From NCBI GenBank assembly GCA_943371005.1, contig CALRTB020000004.1:205795-269794 (forward strand): a stretch of 64,000 nt of DNA, written 5' to 3'. This document shows positions 34,268-43,007 of the stretch, piece by piece (the stretch's first letter is position 1; each line of letters starts with the position of its first letter). Source of the stretch: MRBY01 sp943371005 (GTDB taxonomy: Bacteria > Cyanobacteriota > Cyanobacteriia > Cyanobacteriales > MRBY01). The notes beneath the pieces were generated by a model. That model saw nothing but the letters and a program-made list of their open reading frames with translations, did no database searches and was not told where the DNA came from. The translations under genes and the position numbers were made by a program.

Positions 34268-36067
34268 ATGGCGATCGCATCCTCTTCTGCTCCGAAAAAT
34301 GATTGGCAACTGGCCAGGAAGCTCCTTCCCTACGCCAAGAAAAATCTAATTACCCTCGCTGTGTCGATTATTTTGCTGATCCCCTTGGCGATCGCCGGTG
34401 CTGTGCAACCCCTCGTTGTCGGTCAGGCCGTTTCCCTGTTGCGGGGCGAAACAGTGTGGGGCATCCTCGCTGATCTCAGCATCCCAGAAGGGATTAACCG
34501 TTTAATCTGGATTCTCTTGGCCACCATTGTGATTCGCTTGGTTTTTACATCGATCCAAGGCTACCTCGTCCAAAAAGTGGGCCAGGAAATTACCGCAGGG
34601 GTGCGCCAGGATTTATTTGATCACGTCACGTCCCTCTCGTCGCGCTTCTTTGACCGGATGCCCGTCGGCAAGCTCGTCACCCGTTTAACCAATGACGTGG
34701 AAGCCCTGGGCGATGTTTTTGCCAGTGGGGCGATCGGCATTGTGAATGATGTTATTTCCCTGGCTGTGATTATTGTGTCAATTTTCCTGTTGCAATGGCA
34801 GCTAGCGACACTCCTCATGTTGATGTTGTTGCCTGTCACCTTTTTGATCGTGTATTTTCAGGGACAATACCGCAAAGCCAACTACCAAGCCCGGGAAGAA
34901 TTATCCCAACTGAACGCGATGCTCCAGGAAAATGTCGCGGGGATCAATATTGTGCAATTATTCCGTCGGGAAGCGCTAAATGCAGAGTTATTCCGCACCG
35001 TTAATGATCGCTATCGTTCAGCCGTTAATAAAACTATCTTCCATGATTCGGCTGTTTCTGCCACCCTGGAGTGGATTTCCCTAGTGGCGATCGCCGGAGT
35101 GCTTTGGTTGGGGGGCTGGCTAATTTTCCAGGATGCCCTAAGCTTTGGGGTGCTGTCCGCCTTTATCCTCTATTCCCAGCGGTTATTTAATCCCCTGCGT
35201 CAATTTGCCGACAAGTTCACCATGTTCCAGTCGGGGTTGACGGCCATCGAACGGGTAACAGAGTTAATGTCGGAGCCCATTGAAATCCAAGATAAACAAC
35301 AACATTTAACGACTTCTTTAAATCTCTCGGATTCTGCCTCTGGTGAAATTACGTTTGATAACGTCTCCTTTGGCTATAAACCTGGGGAATATGTCCTAAA
35401 AAACCTGAATTTCAAGATTAAACCCGGTGAAAAAATCGCCCTCGTGGGGCCAACGGGGGCCGGTAAAAGTTCAATCATCCGGTTACTCTGTCGCCTGTAT
35501 GACCCTAGTGAAGGACGTATTCTCGTCGATGGCATTGATATTCGCGATCTTCCCCAAGAAGACCTGCGGCGACACATTGGCGTGATCCTCCAAGAAAGCT
35601 TTCTCTTTGCCGGGGATGTCCAACGCAACATTACCCTGGGGGAAGATTATCCCTTTGAGGCTGTGAAACAAGCCGCAGTGTTAACCAACGTCGATCAACT
35701 TATCGAAGAACTGCCCCAGGGGTATCGCACAGCCCTCCGGGAACGGGGGACAAATCTTTCTGGGGGCCAAAAACAACTACTGGCCTTTGCCCGGGTGGCC
35801 ATCCGCGATCCGAAAATTCTGGTACTTGATGAAGCGACGGCAAGTCTGGATGTGGGCACAGAGGCTTTAATCCAGTCAGCCCTAGAACAACTCCTCGAAG
35901 ACCGCACAGCGATTATTATTGCCCACCGTCTCTCGACCATCCGGGATGTGGATAAGATCATTGTCCTGAAGCAAGGGGAAATTCTCGAAACAGGAAACCA
36001 CGATCAACTGCTCGCCCAAAATGGGTTATACGCCAGCCTCTATCGTCTGCATATGTTGGGAGACTAG
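34268..36067 (+). CDS. ABC exporter, fused membrane and ATP-binding domains
   Basis: A 599-residue half-transporter of the MdlB/MsbA-like class. Six membrane helices occupy residues about 25-310; the ATPase follows with Walker A GPTGAGKSS (394-402), signature LSGGQ (497-501), Walker B KILVLDEAT and the switch histidine in IIIAHRLSTIRD. It should act as a dimer exporting lipids, drugs or peptides; the cargo is not known. It is preceded closely by the PhnC-like ATPase and followed by a 57-residue protein. Confidence 0.93.
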   Translation: MAIASSSAPKNDWQLARKLLPYAKKNLITLAVSIILLIPLAIAGAVQPLVVGQAVSLLRGETVWGILADLSIPEGINRLIWILLATIVIRLVFTSIQGYLVQKVGQEITAGVRQDLFDHVTSLSSRFFDRMPVGKLVTRLTNDVEALGDVFASGAIGIVNDVISLAVIIVSIFLLQWQLATLLMLMLLPVTFLIVYFQGQYRKANYQAREELSQLNAMLQENVAGINIVQLFRREALNAELFRTVNDRYRSAVNKTIFHDSAVSATLEWISLVAIAGVLWLGGWLIFQDALSFGVLSAFILYSQRLFNPLRQFADKFTMFQSGLTAIERVTELMSEPIEIQDKQQHLTTSLNLSDSASGEITFDNVSFGYKPGEYVLKNLNFKIKPGEKIALVGPTGAGKSSIIRLLCRLYDPSEGRILVDGIDIRDLPQEDLRRHIGVILQESFLFAGDVQRNITLGEDYPFEAVKQAAVLTNVDQLIEELPQGYRTALRERGTNLSGGQKQLLAFARVAIRDPKILVLDEATASLDVGTEALIQSALEQLLEDRTAIIIAHRLSTIRDVDKIIVLKQGEILETGNHDQLLAQNGLYASLYRLHMLGD

Positions 36068-36128
36068 ACGGGGCGTTTCCGTTGCTTGGTATGATAATGA
36101 ACACAGAATTTTCATAAGGAACGGGCCG

Positions 36129-36302
36129 ATGACAACCCACTTCATTACCGCAGAAATTGATCTCCAGGAAAATCCGGCGGATTTGCCCAAGGAAATTGAA
36201 GCAGAACTCGAAAAGCGGGGTGATGTGCTCCGGTGGGCGATTACTGAAGTTGAAGAAAATACGGCAAAAGTTGAGGCGATCGCCTTAACCCCAGAAGAAT
36301 AA
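36129..36302 (+). CDS. Small conserved protein, 57 residues
   Basis: The ATG at 36129 follows AAGGA at proper spacing. The sequence begins MTTHFITAEIDLQENPADLP and is acidic with alternating strands and a helix; there is no membrane part or metal site. It ends 4 bases before the start of the GlcE-like gene and is probably translated with it. I do not recognise its function. Confidence 0.7.
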   Translation: MTTHFITAEIDLQENPADLPKEIEAELEKRGDVLRWAITEVEENTAKVEAIALTPEE

Positions 36303-36306
36303 GATC

Positions 36307-37587
36307 ATGGCTTTGGTGGTTGACCCCGATACCCAAAATATCGATCTAAAAGCGTGGCAATATTGTCACCCCCATTGGCATCGGCAGATGGAAAAGATCA
36401 GCCGTCAAAGCCCAGAAGCCCTGCTCGTGCCCTACTCCCACGCTGCCCTCGCGGAAATCTTTCGTACCGCCCACCGGGAACAAATCACGATTATCCCCTG
36501 CGGTAATGGCACTAAGCTAACTTGGGGGGGACTCACTCCGAAAGTAGATTGGTTGGTGAGCACCCGGCAATTAAATCGCATTGTGGATCACGCCGTTAAT
36601 GATCTGACCATTACGGTGGAAGCGGGCATCACCTTTGCCGATCTGCAAAACCATCTCAGGCCCCATAAACAGTACCTGCCCCTCGATCCCAGCTTTCCTG
36701 ACCAAGCGACCCTAGGGGGAATTGTGGCCACAGCGGATACCGGCAGTTTGCGCCAACGTTACGGTGGTGTACGGGATCTGCTCCTGGGGATCACCATGCT
36801 CCGGGCCGATGGCACCTTGGCAAAAGCCGGAGGAAAAGTGGTCAAAAATGTGGCGGGCTATGATTTGATGAAGCTCCTCACAGGTTCCCATGGAAGCTTG
36901 GCGACGATTACCGAATTAACGTTTCGCCTGTATCCGATCCAAGAGCAGTCCCAGACGATATTAATGCTTGGGTCGCCCGCACAGATACGCCAAGCCCAGG
37001 GCCAAATTTTAAATTCTGTACTCACACCAGCGGCGGCAGATCTCCTTTCGCCCCGACTATTGCAACGACTCCAAAGGGGAACTGGAGAAGACTGGGGTTT
37101 GTTGTTGCGTTTTGAGGCGATCCACGAGAGCATTACAGCACAACTACAGGAATTAGACGCTATCGGGCAACGTTTGGGTTTAGTCAGCCGGCCGGAGAAC
37201 TTTAATCTCTGGGAACAGCTACGGGAAGCTTTATCTGGGGAAATGGTCAGCGCCAAAGTTGGCATTTTGTCCGATCAAAGTATGGCTCTGCTGCAATATA
37301 TTGAGACCCTAACCAATGGTCAGGCGATCGCCCGGATCCATTGCAAAAGTGGTCTGGGTTTCGTTGCGTTTCCCCATGACCAATTTCTCCGGCAATTCCG
37401 CAGCATCCGGGACTTTTGTCAGGTTCATCACGGTTTTTTCACGATTTTGGATGCTCCTTATCGCCTCAAACAGCAATTTGAACCCTGGGGCTATCCAGGC
37501 GACGCCCTACCGTTGATGCGCCGCATTAAACAGCAATTCGATCCCCAAAATATCTTGAGTCCCCAGCGTTTTGTGGGCGGCATTTAA
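36307..37587 (+). CDS. glcE: FAD-linked oxidase, glycolate oxidase subunit GlcE-like
   Basis: 426 residues with a PCMH-type FAD domain: IIPCGNGTKL, DLTITVEAGITFADLQ, PDQATLGGIVATADTGSLRQ and VVKNVAGYDLMKLLTGSHGS. It lacks iron-sulfur cysteine motifs and the length fits GlcE rather than GlcD. Glycolate dehydrogenase needs GlcD and GlcF, which are not next to it. The acceptor and substrate are thus inferred; it could be another 2-hydroxyacid or sugar oxidase of this fold. Confidence 0.8.
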   Translation: MALVVDPDTQNIDLKAWQYCHPHWHRQMEKISRQSPEALLVPYSHAALAEIFRTAHREQITIIPCGNGTKLTWGGLTPKVDWLVSTRQLNRIVDHAVNDLTITVEAGITFADLQNHLRPHKQYLPLDPSFPDQATLGGIVATADTGSLRQRYGGVRDLLLGITMLRADGTLAKAGGKVVKNVAGYDLMKLLTGSHGSLATITELTFRLYPIQEQSQTILMLGSPAQIRQAQGQILNSVLTPAAADLLSPRLLQRLQRGTGEDWGLLLRFEAIHESITAQLQELDAIGQRLGLVSRPENFNLWEQLREALSGEMVSAKVGILSDQSMALLQYIETLTNGQAIARIHCKSGLGFVAFPHDQFLRQFRSIRDFCQVHHGFFTILDAPYRLKQQFEPWGYPGDALPLMRRIKQQFDPQNILSPQRFVGGI

Positions 37588-38078
37588 CGGCCGAGAATCG
37601 CGGTGACAAACTGCTCCGGCTTTTCTGGGGTGACGACAATGGTCTGGTCAGCCCATTTCAAAACGACCGCTAACCGAACCGCCGTGGCATAGGCATCGTA
37701 ACGCCCCAACTTTTTATTCCAAAATTTGCCGGTAAAAGCAAATAGACCGCCATTGCCAAATAGTCGTAATGAACCATCCATAGCAGTCGAATCGTAGGTG
37801 GCACTTTCTAAATTGTCTAGAGCGATTTCTGTTTGCCAACCAAGGCGATCAATGTAAAGGCGATCGCCGTCCAGATGATAGCCCCGCACCATAAATAATG
37901 CCGTGATGCCTAGAATGCCAATGGGCAAAATGATCCACAGCCAAAAATAAGGCTCCTGTTGTTGGAACCCCACAATCAAGAACAGCAGCACCATGCCAAA
38001 CAGCACTAGACAAACAATCGCGGTAATCGTGATCAGGGTTTGACTCCAGGGGGCTCTAAAAAAAAGACTATGTTCCAT
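37584..38078 (-). CDS. Membrane protein with bacterial PH-like domain
   Basis: 164 residues. Two N-terminal helices (TAIVCLVLFGMVLLFLIVGF and FWLWIILPIGILGITALFMV) precede a domain with GDRLYIDRLGWQTEIALDN and RYDAYATAVRLAVVLKW that resembles bacterial PH domains. The C-terminus overlaps the GlcE-like gene so that both stop codons share TTAA. It diverges from typA. The function is unknown. Confidence 0.65.
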   Translation of the reverse strand: MEHSLFFRAPWSQTLITITAIVCLVLFGMVLLFLIVGFQQQEPYFWLWIILPIGILGITALFMVRGYHLDGDRLYIDRLGWQTEIALDNLESATYDSTAMDGSLRLFGNGGLFAFTGKFWNKKLGRYDAYATAVRLAVVLKWADQTIVVTPEKPEQFVTAILGR

Positions 38079-38273
38079 AACCGTTACGAGAAGCTGATTT
38101 CACGGTAGCAAAGTTCTCCAAAAACCACGGCAACGGTAAAGTTTTATCTCTATCAGCCAGCATCATCTGCCGCCCTTCAACGTTTCCGTATATTTATCTG
38201 GTAAATCTTGGCTATAACGGTGCTACCCTGGATTTCTCGCCCACCCAGTAGTCGAAACTTCATAACTTAAATA

Positions 38274-38301
38274 TTAAGAAAGATGATAATTAGGCTACAA
38301 T
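38274..38301 (+). promoter_or_regulatory. Candidate promoter of typA
   Basis: TTAAGA (38274-38279) and TACAAT (38296-38301) are separated by 16 bases, 55 bases before the typA ATG. The -10 is good, the -35 weak. The rest of the 277-base gap holds no gene. Confidence 0.3.
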
Positions 38302-38355
38302 TGGGCAGAAATTGTCAAAAAAATTTACAGGTCTTAGGAACCATCCGTAAAATTT

Positions 38356-40149
38356 ATGTCTCTTCCCATTCGTAACGTCGCGATTATTGCCCACGTTGAC
38401 CACGGTAAAACAACCCTTGTTGATGCTCTTTTACATCAATCTGGCATTTTCCGAGAAGGCGAAGACATCCCCGACTGCGTGATGGACTCCAATGACCTCG
38501 AACGGGAACGGGGTATTACGATTCTTTCCAAGAACACCGCCGTCCGTTATAACGACATTCTCATTAATATTGTTGACACCCCTGGCCACGCCGATTTCGG
38601 TGGTGAGGTAGAGCGCGTCCTCGGCATGGTAGACGGGTGTATTTTGATCGTCGATGCCAACGAAGGCCCGATGCCCCAGACCCGTTTTGTTCTGAAAAAA
38701 GCCCTCGAAAAAGGTCTACGGCCAATTGTTGTCGTCAATAAAATCGACCGCCCCAACGTTAATCCTGAAACCGCTGTGGATAAGGTTTTTGATCTTTTCG
38801 TTGAACTGGGTGCCGATGACGATCAATGTGACTTCACCACCCTCTATGCCTCTGGTTTATCTGGTTTTGCGCGGGAATCCCTCGACGACACCAATGAGGA
38901 CATGGAACCTCTCTTCCAGGCGATTCTGCAGCACGTTCCCCCGCCAGCCGGAGATATCAATAAGCCTCTCCAGTTACAGGTTACAACCCTTGATTACTCC
39001 GATTACCTTGGACGGATCGTCATTGGTCGTCTCCACAATGGCACGATTAAAGCGGGACAACAGGCAGCCCTGGTCAAGGAAGATGGCACCATTACCAAGG
39101 CAAAAGTAGCGAAGTTAATGGGCTTTGAGGGATTGAATCGCGTTGAACTCGAAGAAGCAACTGCCGGAATGATCGTGGCCGTCGCTGGGTTTGCCGATGC
39201 CAATATCGGGGAAACGGTGACGTCGCCTGAAGATCCCCAAGCTTTGCCGCTGATCAAGGTCGATGAACCCACATTACAGATGACCTTCTCTGTAAATAAC
39301 TCTCCTTTTGCGGGCCAGGAAGGTTCTTTCGTGACCTCGCGCCAGATCCGCGATCGCCTCGAAAGAGAACTCGAAACTAACGTTGCCCTACGGGTAGAAG
39401 ATGGTGAGTCCGCCGATAGCTTTGCCGTGTCCGGTCGGGGTGAACTGCACCTGGGTATTTTGATCGAAACCATGCGCCGCGAAGGCTATGAGTTTCAAGT
39501 CGCCCAGCCCAAGGTGATTTATCGTGAAGTGAATGGCAAACCCTGTGAACCTTTTGAATACCTGGTGCTCGATGTCCCTGAAGAAGCAGTGGGTAGCTGC
39601 ATCGAACGGCTTGGTCAGCGCAAAGGAGAAATGCAGGACATGCAGGCTGGCGCAGGTGGCCGTACCCAACTCGAATTTGTGGTGCCCGCCCGTGGTCTGA
39701 TCGGTTTCCGTGGCGAATTTATTCGGATCACCCGTGGTGCTGGCATCATGAACCACAGTTTCTTGGAATATCGTCCCCTCTGCGGTGACTTTGATACCCG
39801 CTATAACGGCGTCATCACTGCCTTTGAAGAAGGAACAGCAACTTTCTATGCCCTCAAGAACGCCGAAGATCGCGGTCAGTTTTTCATTACCCCAGGCACT
39901 AAAGTTTACAAGGGCATGATTGTTGGGGAACACAACCGTCCTCAAGATCTAGAGCTAAACGTTTGTAAGGCGAAACAGCTCACAAACCATCGGGCGGCTA
40001 GCGGTGATGAACTGGTTCAGTTGCAAGCACCCATGGAAATGAACCTAGAGCGCGCCCTCGAATACATTGGCCCCGGAGAACTCGTAGAAGTCACGCCTGA
40101 ATCTATTCGTCTTCGCAAAGTGGAAACGAAGAAAATGGCCAAGCGCTAA
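38356..40149 (+). CDS. typA: Translational GTPase TypA/BipA
   Basis: A ribosome-binding GTPase of the EF-G family involved in ribosome assembly and stress adaptation. The 597 residues start MSLPIRNVAIIAHVDHGKTT (G1), with RGITI (switch), DTPGHADFGGEVERV (G3) and NKIDRPN (G4), then domains related to EF-G III and V and the BipA-specific C-terminus around ALEYIGPGELVEVTP. Full length. Confidence 0.97.
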   Translation: MSLPIRNVAIIAHVDHGKTTLVDALLHQSGIFREGEDIPDCVMDSNDLERERGITILSKNTAVRYNDILINIVDTPGHADFGGEVERVLGMVDGCILIVDANEGPMPQTRFVLKKALEKGLRPIVVVNKIDRPNVNPETAVDKVFDLFVELGADDDQCDFTTLYASGLSGFARESLDDTNEDMEPLFQAILQHVPPPAGDINKPLQLQVTTLDYSDYLGRIVIGRLHNGTIKAGQQAALVKEDGTITKAKVAKLMGFEGLNRVELEEATAGMIVAVAGFADANIGETVTSPEDPQALPLIKVDEPTLQMTFSVNNSPFAGQEGSFVTSRQIRDRLERELETNVALRVEDGESADSFAVSGRGELHLGILIETMRREGYEFQVAQPKVIYREVNGKPCEPFEYLVLDVPEEAVGSCIERLGQRKGEMQDMQAGAGGRTQLEFVVPARGLIGFRGEFIRITRGAGIMNHSFLEYRPLCGDFDTRYNGVITAFEEGTATFYALKNAEDRGQFFITPGTKVYKGMIVGEHNRPQDLELNVCKAKQLTNHRAASGDELVQLQAPMEMNLERALEYIGPGELVEVTPESIRLRKVETKKMAKR

Positions 40150-40211
40150 TGTTCTAAATGCTCTAGGTAAGACCCAACACCCAAAGGGTAAATGTTAGTG
40201 ATTTAAGAAAG

Positions 40212-40248
40212 GCTGATCCTGCCATGATGGGGGATCAGCTTTTTTTTA
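40212..40248 (+). terminator. Intrinsic terminator of typA
   Basis: GCTGATCC (40212-40219) pairs with GGATCAGC (40232-40239) and is followed by eight T residues. It lies between the convergent typA and cation-efflux genes. Confidence 0.85.
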
Positions 40249-40255
40249 TTTCTAG

Positions 40256-40873
40256 TTATTGTTGTTGCATTTCTCGCCACGATTGCGACAAAACTTTACT
40301 GGCTGATTTGGCAAAGACAAAGGTGAGGAGAAAACCCACCAGCAAATCTGGCAGCTTGGAATTTGTGAGAAAGATTAATCCGGCAGCAATTAACACGGAT
40401 GTATTGGCAATGATGTCATTGCGAGAACACAACCAAACAGAAGACATATTGAGATTATCGTTGCGATGACGTGTTAAAAGCAGTAGACAGAGTAAATTCG
40501 CAAATAACGCGACAATACCAATCGTCCCCATAATGGTAGCTTCCGGGCTAACACCTACGAACAATTGGTAGCTCGCCCTTGCAAACACTGCAACCGCAAA
40601 CAAAAACATAATGATTCCCTTAAGGAACGCGGCTCCAGCCTGGGCCTGTATGCTCTTGTTAATGACATACAAGCTGCTGGCATAGACCAAGGCATCCCCC
40701 AACATATCCAAAGAATCTCCAGTTAAAGAGAGGGAACCTGCTCGAATCCCAGCCCCAAACTCGACCAGAAACATTGCTGCGTTGATAAACAACACGACCC
40801 AAAGTACTTTTGCTTGTTGTTGCTTTAGTTTCGACAACGCACAAGCTTTAGCTTGACAGCAATTATCACCCAT
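40256..40873 (-). CDS. Cation-efflux (CDF-like) membrane protein, short form
   Basis: 205 residues, about six membrane helices, with the cation diffusion facilitator motif in helix 2 (SLDMLGDALVYASSLYV) and helix 5 (SRNDIIANTSVLIAAG). It stops just after the last helix, so the usual cytoplasmic C-terminal dimer domain is absent. The N-terminus has three cysteines in NCCQAKAC that could bind metal. It lies downstream of an ArsR-family metal sensor on the same strand, which points to metal detoxification or homeostasis. Confidence 0.8.
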   Translation of the reverse strand: MGDNCCQAKACALSKLKQQQAKVLWVVLFINAAMFLVEFGAGIRAGSLSLTGDSLDMLGDALVYASSLYVINKSIQAQAGAAFLKGIIMFLFAVAVFARASYQLFVGVSPEATIMGTIGIVALFANLLCLLLLTRHRNDNLNMSSVWLCSRNDIIANTSVLIAAGLIFLTNSKLPDLLVGFLLTFVFAKSASKVLSQSWREMQQQ

Positions 40874-40894
40874 GGCTTGGTTTTACATTTCGAT

Positions 40895-40914
40895 ATTCAA
40901 ATTAATATTAGAAT
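40895..40914. promoter_or_regulatory. Imperfect palindrome between sensor and efflux genes
   Basis: ATTCAAATTAATATTAGAAT is an AT-rich imperfect inverted repeat (ATTC at one end, GAAT at the other) 22 bases upstream of the efflux ATG. It could be a second operator, but it does not match the classic SmtB box (TGAA...TTCA). Confidence 0.3.
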
Positions 40915-40956
40915 GTTTTTGCCGATAAGCGCAGATCGAGTTGAAGTTAATTTGTT

Positions 40957-41322
40957 TTATTGTGCAAGTTTCTTAAGGGTGTGGCTCAGGATTTCAGCAA
41001 CCCGTTGATCTCTGAGAGAGTAATAAGCTAGTTTCCCTTCATTCCGATATTTCAGGATTTTGAGATCGCGTAATTTTCGTAAGTGGTGGGAAGTCGTGGC
41101 AATTTTGATGTTGAGTAAAGCCGCAATGTCACACACGCAGAGTTCTTCACTCGTACTGAGAGCGGCCAGGATCTTGAGACGGGATTTGTCGGCTAAAGCG
41201 TTAAAGAGAATCTGAGCTTCTTCGAGTAAATCACCCTCTGGTAATTGTTCACTGGCTTGGGCCACCAAATCCATATTAACACAGCGGACTTGGCAGATAT
41301 CCTGTGATTTTGGCTTTATCAC
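40957..41322 (-). CDS. ArsR/SmtB-family metal-sensing repressor (CadC-like)
   Basis: 121-residue winged-helix repressor. Cys10 and Cys14 in the N-terminal arm and Cys62/Cys64 in the ELCVCD recognition-side helix match the alpha3N thiolate site of CadC, which senses Cd, Pb or Zn. The C-terminal alpha5 zinc site looks lost (Asp-Gln-Arg where SmtB has Asp-His-His). The longer start at ATG 41322 is favoured because it keeps Cys10 and Cys14. It likely represses itself and the downstream efflux gene until metal binds. Confidence 0.85.
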   Translation of the reverse strand: MIKPKSQDICQVRCVNMDLVAQASEQLPEGDLLEEAQILFNALADKSRLKILAALSTSEELCVCDIAALLNIKIATTSHHLRKLRDLKILKYRNEGKLAYYSLRDQRVAEILSHTLKKLAQ

Positions 41323-41343
41323 AACTTTTAAGGGCGCAAATTC

Positions 41344-41358
41344 TACAATTTAATTGTA
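41344..41358. promoter_or_regulatory. Perfect palindrome upstream of the ArsR-type gene
   Basis: TACAATTTAATTGTA is an exact 7-1-7 inverted repeat 22 bases upstream of the repressor start. Position and AT content fit an operator or promoter of the repressor gene. Confidence 0.45.
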
Positions 41359-41543
41359 CTCATTGGGCCATCGATCTCAGGAAGTGCAGCATAAATGATT
41401 TGCTTTGTCAGATGACGCTTGGGTCTTGAGAGTAAGCTAAGAACAATGCAGCAAATTTTGCGCCCAGTAAAGTGGCGATCGCCTTAATTTTGCGATTTAT
41501 CCCGCAATATTTTGTAACAATGTGTATCAACTATTCACAAAAA

Positions 41544-41557
41544 AGGGTTTAAACCCT
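41544..41557. promoter_or_regulatory. Perfect palindrome upstream of acsF
   Basis: AGGGTTTAAACCCT is an exact 14-base palindrome 116 bases before the acsF ATG. The whole 350-base gap between the repressor and acsF otherwise has no gene. It may be a transcription-factor site. Confidence 0.4.
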
Positions 41558-41672
41558 GGTGTAGAGCTTGTTAGACTGTAACCTAACCAAAACCCCAAGT
41601 CTCACGCGGTTATATTTGGCAAAAAAAAGAGACTGATCCCCATAAAAAACGGAAGCAATAAACATTACAGAT

Positions 41673-42752
41673 ATGGTAAGCACTGTTAACAAATCTGCTG
41701 GCGTAGAGGAATTGCGCCCCGGCGTGAAGGTTCCGGCGAAGGAAACTATCCTGACTCCCCGCTTTTACACCACCGACTTCGATGAAATGGCGAAGATGGA
41801 TCTTTCTGTCAACGAAGAAGAGATGGAAGCGATCATCGAAGAATTCCGCGTGGACTACAACCGTCATCACTTTGTTCGGGATGAGTCTTTTGATATCTCC
41901 TTCGATCATATCCAAGGAGAAACCCGGCAACTATTCATCGAGTTCCTGGAGCGTTCTTGTACCGCTGAATTTTCCGGCTTCTTACTCTACAAAGAATTGG
42001 GCCGTCGCCTTAAGGACAAGAATCCTTTATTGGCTGAAGGGTTTAACCTGATGTCTCGGGACGAAGCGCGCCACGCTGGTTTCCTCAACAAGGCGATGAC
42101 AGACTTTAACCTGTCCCTTGACCTCGGTTTCCTCACCAAGAGCCGCAGCTACACTTTCTTTAAGCCGAAGTTTATTTTCTACGCCACCTACCTTTCCGAA
42201 AAAATTGGTTACTGGCGTTATATCAAGATTTATCGCCACCTCGAAAAAAATCCTGAAGATCGTATTTATCCGATTTTTAAATTCTTTGAGAATTGGTGCC
42301 AAGACGAAAACCGTCACGGGGATTTCTTCGATGCGCTGATGAAAACCCAGCCCAACATTCTCAACGATTGGAAAGCGCGGTTGTGGTGCCGTTTCTTCCT
42401 GCTCTCTGTCTTTGCAACAATGTATCTCAATGATACCCAGCGCCATGGTTTCTACGAATCCATCGGTTTGAATGCGCGGGAATTTGACAAGGAAGTCATT
42501 TGGGAAACCAACAACACTGCTGGCCGGGTCTTCCCGATTATCCTCGATGTCGAAAAGCCTGAGTTTTACGAACGTCTCGAAACCTGTGTAAAGAACAGCG
42601 AAAAGCTGCGGGAAATTGATGCCAGTGATGCGCCTGCGCCTGTGAAGCTGTTGAAGAAGTTACCTGCTTATCTCTCCAATGGAGTTCAGTTTATTAGCTT
42701 GTACTTGATGAAGCCGATCCGCGTTGATCAACTGGCTGGTACTGTCCGGTAA
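41673..42752 (+). CDS. acsF: Mg-protoporphyrin IX monomethyl ester oxidative cyclase (aerobic)
   Basis: AcsF (ChlA/CycI) builds the fifth ring of chlorophyll using O2. The 359-residue di-iron protein begins MVSTVNKSAGVEELRPGVKV and has the iron-ligand motifs EFLERSCTAEFSGFLLY, SRDEARHAGF and QDENRHGDFFD. It closely resembles the main aerobic enzyme of Synechocystis (Sll1214) rather than the low-oxygen paralogue, judged from memory. It stands alone with its own terminator. Confidence 0.96.
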   Translation: MVSTVNKSAGVEELRPGVKVPAKETILTPRFYTTDFDEMAKMDLSVNEEEMEAIIEEFRVDYNRHHFVRDESFDISFDHIQGETRQLFIEFLERSCTAEFSGFLLYKELGRRLKDKNPLLAEGFNLMSRDEARHAGFLNKAMTDFNLSLDLGFLTKSRSYTFFKPKFIFYATYLSEKIGYWRYIKIYRHLEKNPEDRIYPIFKFFENWCQDENRHGDFFDALMKTQPNILNDWKARLWCRFFLLSVFATMYLNDTQRHGFYESIGLNAREFDKEVIWETNNTAGRVFPIILDVEKPEFYERLETCVKNSEKLREIDASDAPAPVKLLKKLPAYLSNGVQFISLYLMKPIRVDQLAGTVR

Positions 42753-42770
42753 ACCCCGCACCTCTCTAGC

Positions 42771-42844
42771 TTCCCGAACGGGGAACACCCTCCGCCTTCG
42801 GCACCTCCCTCAAGGGAGACACCCCTCTAACTCCCCTCCAGGGG
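42771..42844. repeat. Array of short hairpins downstream of acsF
   Basis: Four consecutive inverted repeats: TTCCC/GGGAA (42771-42785), GCC-TTC-GGC (42794-42802), TCCCT-CA-AGGGA (42806-42817) and CCCCT-CC-AGGGG (42833-42844). They lie in a C-rich stretch that does not look coding and directly precede the terminator. They may be an interspersed palindromic element. Confidence 0.6.
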
Positions 42845-42850
42845 AAAATA

Positions 42851-42885
42851 ATCTTCCTTCTTTTTTTCAGAGGGAGGATTTTTTT
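42851..42885 (+). terminator. Intrinsic terminator of acsF
   Basis: ATCTTCCTTC (42851-42860) pairs with GAGGGAGGAT (42870-42879) over ten pairs with two G-T wobbles, followed by T residues. Confidence 0.75.
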
Positions 42886-43007
42886 GTGTAGAGATAGCGA
42901 GATTGAAGGGTTTTGGGCTATGGTTGTTTAGCCAGAAGAGGTATTGATTGACTCAGTGGCGATCGCCTTTTTTGGACTGGGATAACGTTTCTGGATCTAG
43001 CGCACCG

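Noticed and set aside
39388..39945. Open frame of 185 residues antisense to typA
   Set aside because: Overlaps the conserved BipA domains completely; composition is that of a complementary strand.
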